Assembly (NCBI RefSeq): GCF_938045775.1
Contig: NZ_CALIBH010000064.1
Coordinates: 1 to 17,594, forward strand
Reading direction: 5' to 3'
Length of the DNA stretch: 17,594 nucleotides
Origin: an uncultured Campylobacter sp.
Lineage (GTDB): Bacteria; Campylobacterota; Campylobacteria; Campylobacterales; Campylobacteraceae
Shown here: piece after piece, positions 6,858 to 13,080 of the stretch
Layout: the number at the start of each line of letters is the position of its first letter
Position numbering within the stretch: the first letter of the stretch is position 1
The notes under the pieces: model-generated
Told to the model about the DNA's origin: nothing
The model's database searches: none
The model's input: the letters and a program-made list of their open reading frames with translations, nothing else
Made by a program: the position numbers and the translations under genes

Positions 6858-9026
6858 TTACTTGAGTTGGTTGATCTTTTTTTGATACTCCAAGATACGC
6901 TCGATCTTGTCGGGCGCGTCGGAGTTTTTGAGCTTTTGCATCAGATCTTGCAGGGCGTTGCGGCGTAAAATTTTGCACGCATCGTTAAAAAGCGCTACGC
7001 CGCCGATCGGCAAAATTTCATCATCCAGCGCAAGCGCGCGCAGATTTTCAAGGGCTTCGTTTTCTACGCTTTGAGTATTTTGACTATTTTGAGCGCTTTG
7101 AACATTTTGAGCTGCGGCTTCCCTCTCGCCCTGCTTTGCGCCGCTGCTTGAGCTCCGTCTCTCACCGTTATTTAAACCCTCTTCCTTCTTTCCCTGCTTC
7201 TCGCCGCCGTTTGCGCCCTGCTGCGCGGAATCTTTTAAATTTACGGCGCCTGCGGAGCCTTGCCCTCTAAAATTTTGCCCGCTAGAATTCATGCCGCCTT
7301 TTAAATTTACGCTCTCGCTACGGATAAAATTTTCTCCCGCACCGCCTGCGGTAAAATCTTCGGAGGCGCTGTCTACATTACCGCCCTCGCCCGCGATGAA
7401 ATTTTTAAAATTTCCGCCGCTGCGGGCAAAAGCCAAAAACGCCTCGAAAATATCGCCGTGCATACGAAAATCGCGCCGCTCTAAGCAGCCGAGCCCGAGC
7501 TGTGCCATCTCGCCATCAAGCAGCATTGATTTTATGATCTGAAGCTCCGCGATCTCCTTGCGGCGCAGTAGCGAGCGCCCGGGCCTAGCCGAAGACGCAG
7601 GCGGCGCGGAGCTTTCATAGCGCGCCGTGTTTTGTGCGCGAACAAAATTTCCGCCGTTTAGGCTCTCGCTCGCGCCGCCCCTGCCGTCTGCGCCGTGCCC
7701 TCCGTAAGAGCCGAAATCGTAAGAGCCGAAGCTCCCGCCCTCGTTAAAATTTCGCCCCTCAAAGCCCGCGCCGAAATTTTTACCGCCGCTAGAGAGATTG
7801 AACGAGCCGGGCGAAACGTTTAAAATTTGCGCCACTAGGCTCTGATAGGACTCGGCGAGTACGGGGCCGAGCGCTGCGGTAAATTCTTTGATCTCATTTA
7901 GCGCAGCCTCTTTTTGCACGGGGCGAGCGAGGTCGTATTTTTTAGCGATTCTTCGGATCAGAAACTCCCCGCTCTCCATGCCGCTAGCATAAATTTGCTC
8001 TAGCTCGCGCACCTTCCCCGCCGCAATCATATCCGCAGGATCGGCACCGCCGCCGATTATAGCGACGCTTGAGTCGATCTTATTCAAACATAAAAGCCGC
8101 GCCGACTTTATCGCCGCATTGATGCCCGCGGCGTCGCCGTCGAAGCTAAGCACGACGTTAAGCTCCGCGCGCTTTATAAGCGGCAGATGAGCGGGCGTCA
8201 GCGCCGTGCCGAGCACCGCTACGGCGTTGTCGATGCCCGCTTGATGCAGCATGATGACGTCCATGTAACCCTCGGTGATGATGAGGGTTTTTTTGGCGAT
8301 CGCGCTTTTTTTCGCAAGGTCGAATGCGTAGAAAATTTTAGATTTATCAAACAGCGCGCACTGTGGCGAATTGACGTATTTGGCGGGATTATCGCTTATC
8401 GTGCGGCCGCCGAAGCCCACGAGTTTGCTCGCGTGGTTGTAGATCGGAAAGGTAATGCGCTCGATGAAGCTAGCATAAAGCCCGCGCTCGTTTTGCTTCA
8501 CTGCGCCCGTATTTAGCGCGTCTTGCGGCGGAATTTCTTCGTTTTGCAAAACCCTGATCGTCTGCGCGCTAGCTCCTGCGTAGCCAAGGCCGAATTTGCG
8601 AATAGTCGCATTACTCAGTCCGCGTTCGTGCAGGTATTTTACGGCGGCGGGGTTTTGATAAAGGCAGCTTTGATAGTAGGCGTTTAAAATCCCGAGCACC
8701 TTCTTCTCTTCGCTGCGCTCCTGGACTTTAGCGCCGGTGTATTGCAGCGCGAAATTATACATCCCGGCAAGCTTTTCGACCGCTTCTGGAAAGCTTATCT
8801 TTTCGTAATCTTGGATAAATTTAATCGCGTTGCCGCCCGCCTTGCAAGAAAAGCAGTGAAAAATTCCAAGCTTTGAACTCACGCTCATGCTCGGGTGCGA
8901 ATCGTCGTGGAATGGGCAGACGCCTACAAAATTTGCGCCGCTGCGCTTAAGCGGGATATATTTTTCTACGACGTCTACGATATCTACGGTGGCCAGCAGA
9001 TTTTCTATGCTTTCGTTTTTAATCAT
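6858..9026 (-). CDS. dnaG: DNA primase
   Basis: Primase makes the RNA primers for replication and binds the DnaB helicase. Visible parts: the CHC2 zinc finger with C37, H40, C58 and C61; the RNA-polymerase core; and the TOPRIM domain with E252 (TEGYMD) and D296/D298 (SFDGDAAG), spaced exactly as in E. coli (E265, D309, D311). At about 722 aa it is well over 100 residues longer than usual. The excess is two low-complexity stretches in the C-terminal part: Gly/Asn/Ser-rich at about 410-485, and Gly/Ser/Gln-rich at about 535-655 with QNVQSAQNSQNTQ repeats. The second splits the helicase-binding region, whose ends (about 486-534 and 656-722) remain recognisable. I start at the ATG at 9026, not the in-frame TTG at 9032, because the TTG overlaps the promoter region. 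No Shine-Dalgarno is visible, so the mRNA may be leaderless. Confidence 0.94.
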   Translation of the reverse strand: MIKNESIENLLATVDIVDVVEKYIPLKRSGANFVGVCPFHDDSHPSMSVSSKLGIFHCFSCKAGGNAIKFIQDYEKISFPEAVEKLAGMYNFALQYTGAKVQERSEEKKVLGILNAYYQSCLYQNPAAVKYLHERGLSNATIRKFGLGYAGASAQTIRVLQNEEIPPQDALNTGAVKQNERGLYASFIERITFPIYNHASKLVGFGGRTISDNPAKYVNSPQCALFDKSKIFYAFDLAKKSAIAKKTLIITEGYMDVIMLHQAGIDNAVAVLGTALTPAHLPLIKRAELNVVLSFDGDAAGINAAIKSARLLCLNKIDSSVAIIGGGADPADMIAAGKVRELEQIYASGMESGEFLIRRIAKKYDLARPVQKEAALNEIKEFTAALGPVLAESYQSLVAQILNVSPGSFNLSSGGKNFGAGFEGRNFNEGGSFGSYDFGSYGGHGADGRGGASESLNGGNFVRAQNTARYESSAPPASSARPGRSLLRRKEIAELQIIKSMLLDGEMAQLGLGCLERRDFRMHGDIFEAFLAFARSGGNFKNFIAGEGGNVDSASEDFTAGGAGENFIRSESVNLKGGMNSSGQNFRGQGSAGAVNLKDSAQQGANGGEKQGKKEEGLNNGERRSSSSGAKQGEREAAAQNVQSAQNSQNTQSVENEALENLRALALDDEILPIGGVALFNDACKILRRNALQDLMQKLKNSDAPDKIERILEYQKKINQLK
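7060..7420 (-). repeat. low-complexity insert in dnaG helicase-binding region
   Basis: About 120 codons rich in Gly, Ser, Asn and Gln interrupt the C-terminal domain. A 17-nt near-direct repeat with 27-nt spacing is visible at 7067-7083 and 7094-7110 (CGCTTTGA, then two variable bases, then ATTTTGA). The AAATTT word recurs through the insert. It stays in frame and has no stop. Confidence 0.7.
7570..7800 (-). repeat. low-complexity Gly/Asn/Ser-rich insert in dnaG, between the TOPRIM core and the C-terminal domain
   Basis: About 75 codons encode a Gly-rich stretch with recurring NF and GSYDFGSYGG-type segments, followed by a Ser/Ala/Pro-rich part. The position corresponds to the flexible linker between core and helicase-binding domain, which is normally short. 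Confidence 0.65.
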
Positions 9027-9033
9027 AAGCAAA

Positions 9034-9039
9034 ATTATA
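9034..9039 (-). promoter_or_regulatory. -10 element for dnaG, predicted leaderless transcript
   Basis: On the minus strand TATAAT occupies 9039-9034 and the dnaG ATG begins at 9026, with 7 nt between. Transcription 6-8 nt downstream of a -10 would start at or next to the A of ATG, and no Shine-Dalgarno precedes the codon. The element overlaps where a -35 for the divergent promoter would lie. Confidence 0.6.
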
Positions 9040-9051
9040 CCCGCACTTTGC

Positions 9052-9057
9052 TATAAT
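9052..9057 (+). promoter_or_regulatory. -10 element for the TPR / rnhA operon
   Basis: TATAAT on the plus strand lies 12 bp from the oppositely oriented dnaG -10. Transcription would begin near 9064, leaving about 23 nt of leader containing AAGG (9077-9080) before the TTG start at 9087. Confidence 0.6.
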
Positions 9058-9086
9058 TGCCCTTTATTTTTGCGACAAGGTTTGAT

Positions 9087-10112
9087 TTGGATAATTTTTT
9101 CTTAGACGATCGCGACCCGATTTTCGGGCTTATCATGCTGATAAGCATAATCTTGCTAGTGTCGATTCTAAGCTACATTTGGGGAGTTTTTTCTAAAAAA
9201 AACGAGAGGCAGAGCCTAGAGAATTTTATCAAAAAATTTGATACCCTAGACGCGCTTAGCACCGAGCACAGGCAGCTTTTGGCAAGCCCTCAAATTGATA
9301 TCCCGACGCTTGGAATTTTGGCTAGCTCTTTTGTCAAAAGCGGCGACTTTGAGCGCGCGATAGAAATTTATCTAATCGCGCTAGGCAAGGCTAGCGGCGG
9401 CGTGCAGAGGGAGTTTATCCTCACCAATCTCGGTATCGTATATTTCAAAGCGGGCTTTTTAGGGCGCGCCGAAGAGGTGTTTTTACAGGCGCTGAAGCTG
9501 CGCCCGAGAAACAAAGAGGCTCTTACGCATCTTACGGTGATTTATGAGCGGCTGAAGCGCTTTAATGAGGCGCTTGAAGTGCTTGGCGCGCTGCGCGAAC
9601 AGGACGCCGAAGTATATGCTCAAAGCCAGTTCGAGCGCGCTCAGATCATCGCAAACGACGCCAATACGCCGTTTAACAAGAAAATCGCTAAAATTTCAAA
9701 GCTAAACTTCAAAGGCGCGGGGCGGTTCTGCATGGAGCTTTTTATCAAAAACAAAGAGCCCATGGAGGGCTTTGACCGCTTCCCGCCGATCGAGCAGGCG
9801 ATCGATCTGATCTATGATTTCCCTGCGGCGGTAAATACGCAGGATGCGGAGTATAACGCGCTTTTTTACGCGCTTGGAAGAAGCGATCAAAAGCCGCAGA
9901 GCGCGAGTAAAATTTTTGAGATCAACGCGCTTATGGCTATGAAAGACGCGGGCTTTGAGGACGCGGGGCTTAGCTTTAGCTACACCTGCGCGAAGTGCAA
10001 AAGCTCGGTGGGGCTCTTCTCGCACCGCTGTCCGGTCTGCTACGAGCTAGGCAGCATGGAGATCAGAGCGCAAATTTCGGAGAAAACCGGTGAAATCGGT
10101 CAAACTTTTTAG
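9087..10112 (+). CDS. membrane-anchored TPR protein with C-terminal zinc ribbon, LapB/YciM-like
   Basis: A 341-aa protein with three parts: one N-terminal transmembrane helix (about 12-35) followed by a basic stretch; tetratricopeptide-type helix pairs (clearest at about 70-165, as in GDFERAIEIYLIAL, GRAEEVFLQALKLRP and KRFNEALEVLG); and a C-terminal four-cysteine ribbon, C301/C304 and C315/C318 in YTCAKC...HRCPVC. E. coli LapB (YciM), which works with FtsH to control LpxC and LPS synthesis, has the same order, with a rubredoxin-like ribbon that packs on its TPRs. Orthology is inferred from architecture only. The TTG at 9087 is chosen because AAGG lies 6 nt upstream; a more upstream TTG (9057) would overlap the -10. 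Its end overlaps rnhA by 23 nt, so the two are co-transcribed. Confidence 0.8.
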   Translation: MDNFFLDDRDPIFGLIMLISIILLVSILSYIWGVFSKKNERQSLENFIKKFDTLDALSTEHRQLLASPQIDIPTLGILASSFVKSGDFERAIEIYLIALGKASGGVQREFILTNLGIVYFKAGFLGRAEEVFLQALKLRPRNKEALTHLTVIYERLKRFNEALEVLGALREQDAEVYAQSQFERAQIIANDANTPFNKKIAKISKLNFKGAGRFCMELFIKNKEPMEGFDRFPPIEQAIDLIYDFPAAVNTQDAEYNALFYALGRSDQKPQSASKIFEINALMAMKDAGFEDAGLSFSYTCAKCKSSVGLFSHRCPVCYELGSMEIRAQISEKTGEIGQTF

Positions 10113-10512
10113 CGACGGCAGCTGTCTCGGAAACCCTGGAGCGGGCGGCTGGGCTTATATCTTGCAATACGGCGACGCGATAAAAAAGGCAAGCGGCGCG
10201 GAAGCGATGACGACTAATAATCAAATGGAGCTAACGGCCGCTATAATGGGGCTTAGCGCGCTTAAGCAGCCCTGCCGCGTCGAGCTTTTTACGGATAGCG
10301 AGTATGTTGTTAAGGCGATAAATTCCTGGCTTGCAAAGTGGGTCGTTACCGATTTTAAGGGCAAGAAAAACGCAGATCTGTGGCGCAGATACCTTACGGC
10401 GGCGGCGCCTCACGAGATCAAAGCCTCGTGGGTCAAGGGGCATGCGGGTCATCCGCAAAACGAGGAGTGCGATGCTATGGCTCGCGCGGCGGCGGAAGCG
10501 ATAAAGGGCTAA
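10090..10512 (+). CDS. rnhA: ribonuclease HI
   Basis: A 140-aa RNase H that degrades the RNA strand of RNA-DNA hybrids, including replication primers and R-loops. All catalytic residues are present: D9 (SDGSC), E47 (NNQMELTA), D69 (FTDSEYV), D128 (ECDAMA) and the flexible-loop H118 (KGHAGHP). The basic handle region (AKWVVTDFKGKKNADLW) is retained. The GTG start overlaps the last 23 nt of the TPR gene in a different frame, implying translational coupling. Placement next to dnaG, across the divergent promoter, puts primer synthesis and primer removal in one locus; the same grouping is seen in other campylobacters. Confidence 0.95.
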   Translation: MKSVKLFSDGSCLGNPGAGGWAYILQYGDAIKKASGAEAMTTNNQMELTAAIMGLSALKQPCRVELFTDSEYVVKAINSWLAKWVVTDFKGKKNADLWRRYLTAAAPHEIKASWVKGHAGHPQNEECDAMARAAAEAIKG

Positions 10513-10944
10513 AATTCTGCGGCAAAGCTCGCGGTTACGCGGATTTAGCATAGATTTACCCGCGTTTGCTTTGCACGCAGAGCCGCTTCGGCGTAAATTT
10601 TATCGCCGCCGGTTTAGCGCGTTCGTTCACGTAATCGAGCCTTAGCGAAGATTTCGTTAGCAGTGAGCAGGCTTTGGCGCGACTCTATTCGCGACGGGTC
10701 TATTTTTGGCGAGGACTTCGTTTGCGGCAAGTGAGCCTTAGCGCGGTTTGCGTTAGAATTAGCAGGCTACGTTTAAATTTTATTCGCCACAGATCGGCGT
10801 CAGAGGGCTTCATTCGCCGCGTTAGCGCAAATTTGGCGCAGGTCCGCATTCGTTCGTTTCGCTTGTGCAGGTTTTGTTCGCACCGGATGCCGTTTGCATG
10901 CGAGCCGCCGCGGATTTCGTAAAATTTTATAATAAAGGGCAAAG
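10513..10944. repeat. 432-bp non-coding gap with degenerate ~25-nt repeats
   Basis: No credible gene is present; open frames on both strands are Arg/Cys/Ser-rich and have no ribosome-binding site. A degenerate unit recurs. Two copies begin GAGCCTTAGCG (10637-10661 and 10733-10757). One diverged copy at 10701-10725 has GGCGAGGACTTCGTTTGC, and weaker copies lie near 10610-10630 and 10830-10856. The first two continue into a shared AGCAGGCT about 10 nt later. There is no CRISPR-like regularity. The last 20 bp hold the rnc promoter. Confidence 0.55.
10928..10933 (+). promoter_or_regulatory. -10 element for rnc
   Basis: TATAAT lies in AAAATTTTATAATAAAGGG, ending 11 nt before the rnc ATG. A start 6-8 nt downstream would leave only 4-5 nt of leader and exclude the AAAGGG at 10934-10939 as a binding site, as at dnaG. 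A longer transcript from upstream would include AAAGGG. Confidence 0.45.
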
Positions 10945-11838
10945 ATGCAAAATTTAGAAAAATTACAAGAAAAACTGGGCTATAAATTTAAAAACCAGGC
11001 CCACCTCAAGATCGCTCTTACGCACAAAAGCGCCAAAAACGGGCACAACAATGAGAGGCTGGAATTTTTAGGCGATGCGGTGATGGATCTGATCGTGGGC
11101 GAGTATCTTTTCAAAAAATTTAGCAGCGACGAGGGCGATCTGAGCAAGCTGCGCGCCGCGCTCGTGAACGAAAGCAGCTTTTCTAAATTTGCAAAATTTT
11201 TGGGCATCGGCGAGAACCTGAATATGTCGCTGTCCGAGGAGCGCAACGGCGGGCGTGAGAAACCATCGCTGCTTTCGGACGCGTTTGAGGCGATAATGGG
11301 CGCCGTCTATCTTGAGAGCGGGCTGCAAAACACCGCCCGAATCGCGACCGCAATCTTAGAAATCCTATATCCGCGCATCAGCTTTAACGAGCTCGTTAAA
11401 GACTACAAAACCGCGCTGCAAGAGCTCACGCAGGCAAAATTTGGCGTCACGCCCGAATATGTCCTTTTAGGCTCGAGCGGCCCCGATCATAAAAAAAGCT
11501 TCGAAATGGCGGCGCTCGTAGGCGGCAAGCGGCTCTCATCCGCCGTGGGAGCGAGCAAAAAGGAGGCCGAGCAAAAATGCGCGCAAATTGCGCTCGAGCT
11601 TTTACAAAACGGCGCCTCGCACGGCACTAACGCGCAAAATGGAGAGCAAACAGCATGCGATAGCGACGCACAAAGCAGCTCAAACCGCGCACAGGACGGC
11701 AAAAAAGGCTCACGAGGCGGCAAAAAGAGCGATCGCGCCGGCACATCGGGCGGCACACCGAGCGCTAAAAGAAGCAATGAGCGAAACGGGCGTGATACGG
11801 ATAGACAAGGCAGTGGTGACCAAGGAGGCGCGCTATGA
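10945..11838 (+). CDS. rnc: ribonuclease III with long disordered C-terminal tail
   Basis: RNase III cuts double-stranded RNA in rRNA precursors and regulatory RNAs. The signature NERLEFLGDAV at 36-46 carries E40 and D44; the second acidic pair D112/E115 is in LLSDAFEAIMG. The dsRNA-binding domain spans about 153-220, from DYKTALQEL to the Ala/Lys-rich GASKKEAEQKCAQIAL helix. The family normally ends there at about 220-230 aa. Here about 75 further residues (222-297), rich in Gly, Ser, Asn, Lys, Arg and Asp, run up to aroC with no predicted fold. The tail is hydrophilic and may contact RNA or be passive. The stop TGA overlaps the aroC ATG as ATGA (11835-11838), so the frame is real to the end and the two genes are translationally coupled. 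Confidence 0.95.
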   Translation: MQNLEKLQEKLGYKFKNQAHLKIALTHKSAKNGHNNERLEFLGDAVMDLIVGEYLFKKFSSDEGDLSKLRAALVNESSFSKFAKFLGIGENLNMSLSEERNGGREKPSLLSDAFEAIMGAVYLESGLQNTARIATAILEILYPRISFNELVKDYKTALQELTQAKFGVTPEYVLLGSSGPDHKKSFEMAALVGGKRLSSAVGASKKEAEQKCAQIALELLQNGASHGTNAQNGEQTACDSDAQSSSNRAQDGKKGSRGGKKSDRAGTSGGTPSAKRSNERNGRDTDRQGSGDQGGAL

Positions 11839-12950
11839 ATACTTTCGGCGAGAAATTGCGCCTTAGCACCTTCGGCGAGAGCCACGGCGCGGCGATCGGC
11901 GGCGTTTTGGACGGCTTTCCGGCGGGCGTGGCGATCGAGCCTTCAAATATCCAAAGCGAGCTTGACCGCCGCAAACCGGGCGACAAATACGCTACGCCGC
12001 GCAAAGAAGCCGATGAGATCGAAATTTTAAGTGGAATTTTTGACGGTCGCAGCAGCGGTGCGCCGATCGGATTTATCATCCGCAACGCAAACCAGCACTC
12101 AAAGGACTACGAAAATTTAAAGGATATTTTCCGCCCCGCTCACGCCGATTTTACATATTTTGCCAAATACGGACTGCGCGATTACCGAGGGGGCGGGCGA
12201 GCAAGCGCGCGCGAAACCGCCGTGCGCGTGGCTGCGGGAGCGTTTGCGCAAATCCTGCTAGATCACTTTAAAATTTCCGTAAAAAGCGGAATTTGCGGCG
12301 TGGGCGAAATTTACGCGGAAAATTTAGACTTCGACTTTGCGCAAAACAGCGAAATTTTCGCGCTCGATCCCGCTATGGAAGGCGCGCAGAAAGAGCTAAT
12401 TCTAAGCGTTAAAAATGCCGGCGATAGTATCGGCGGCTGCGTGCTAACTCGCGTCACGGGCATGCCTGCGGGGCTCGGCGAGCCGCTGTACGGCAAGCTG
12501 GATGCGGCGCTTGCGGGCGCGCTGATGGGCATAAACGGCGTAAAGGCCGTGCAGATCGGTGCAGGAGTGAGGGCAAGCACGCTAAAAGGCAGTGAAAACA
12601 ATGATTTTATGCGCGCTAGCAAAAATTTGATCCGCACCAACGACGGCAAGATCGGCGCAAATTTCGCAAGCAACAACGCAGGCGGGATCCTAGGCGGCAT
12701 AAGTAGCGGCGCGCCTATCGAGATTGCGACGCATTTTAAGCCCACTCCGAGCATTTTCATGGCGCAACGCAGCGTCGACGTGCGCGGCGCGGACGCGGTC
12801 TGCGAGCTGCGCGGGCGGCACGATCCGTGTATCGCCGTGCGCGGCAGCGTCGTAGCCACCGCGATGGCGCGACTGGCGATCGCCGATGCGTTACTGCTAA
12901 ACGCGAGCGCGACACTGGGGAATTTGAAGCGAATTTACGGCGAGGATTAA
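11835..12950 (+). CDS. aroC: chorismate synthase
   Basis: The last step of the shikimate pathway: EPSP to chorismate (EC 4.2.3.5), using reduced FMN, in the cytoplasm. At 371 aa it is of normal length. Signatures: GESHG at 14-18 with the first catalytic histidine H17; RPAHAD at 100-105 with the second, H103 (most members read RPGHAD); the flavin- and phosphate-binding GGGRASARET segment; and RHDPC at 328-332 near the C-terminus. The start overlaps the rnc stop (ATGA). The function is unrelated to RNase III, but the rnhA-rnc-aroC order is shared with other campylobacters, so the coupling is probably inherited. Confidence 0.96.
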   Translation: MNTFGEKLRLSTFGESHGAAIGGVLDGFPAGVAIEPSNIQSELDRRKPGDKYATPRKEADEIEILSGIFDGRSSGAPIGFIIRNANQHSKDYENLKDIFRPAHADFTYFAKYGLRDYRGGGRASARETAVRVAAGAFAQILLDHFKISVKSGICGVGEIYAENLDFDFAQNSEIFALDPAMEGAQKELILSVKNAGDSIGGCVLTRVTGMPAGLGEPLYGKLDAALAGALMGINGVKAVQIGAGVRASTLKGSENNDFMRASKNLIRTNDGKIGANFASNNAGGILGGISSGAPIEIATHFKPTPSIFMAQRSVDVRGADAVCELRGRHDPCIAVRGSVVATAMARLAIADALLLNASATLGNLKRIYGED

Positions 12951-12964
12951 ATTTAGACGAGCGA

Positions 12965-13002
12965 CCCTTCAAAATTTTGCGAAATTTCATAAAATTTTAG
13001 GG
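12965..13002 (+). terminator. hairpin with AAAATTTT stem downstream of aroC
   Basis: CCCT, a 2-nt bulge and AAAATTTT (12965-12978) pair with AAAATTTTAGGG (12991-13002) around a 12-nt loop. It starts 14 nt after the aroC stop. The AT-rich stem and lack of a T-run make termination uncertain; it could also be a by-product of the abundant AAATTT words. Confidence 0.4.
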
Positions 13003-13069
13003 CCGAGCGATGAAATCCCCGCGAGTTAGGCGGGCAAATTTTAAATTTACGCGGTAGGGCTATCGCGAC

Positions 13070-13077
13070 AAGGAGGG
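13070..13077 (+). promoter_or_regulatory. near-perfect ribosome-binding site of the acetyltransferase gene
   Basis: AAGGAGGG lies 3 nt before the ATG at 13081, the strongest Shine-Dalgarno match in the window. It fixes the start of the GNAT-like gene. The spacing from the AAGGAGG core is short (4 nt). Confidence 0.7.
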
Positions 13078-13080
13078 CAA

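Noticed and set aside
9057..9086. Upstream TTG at 9057 as start of the TPR protein
   Set aside because: It overlaps the last base of the TATAAT box, so it would not be on the transcript; the TTG at 9087 has AAGG at good spacing.
10610..10860. CRISPR array
   Set aside because: Units are too degenerate and unevenly spaced, there are no unique spacers of constant length, and no cas gene is in the window.
10674..10942. Open frames of about 80 codons on both strands between rnhA and rnc
   Set aside because: Arg/Cys-rich composition, no ribosome-binding site, and they cover degenerate repeats and the rnc promoter.
11588..11866. A 92-codon Ala/His/Lys-rich plus-strand frame over the rnc tail and aroC start
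   Set aside because: It is the shifted reading of the low-complexity rnc tail, has no ribosome-binding site, and rnc and aroC both need the overlapping frames.
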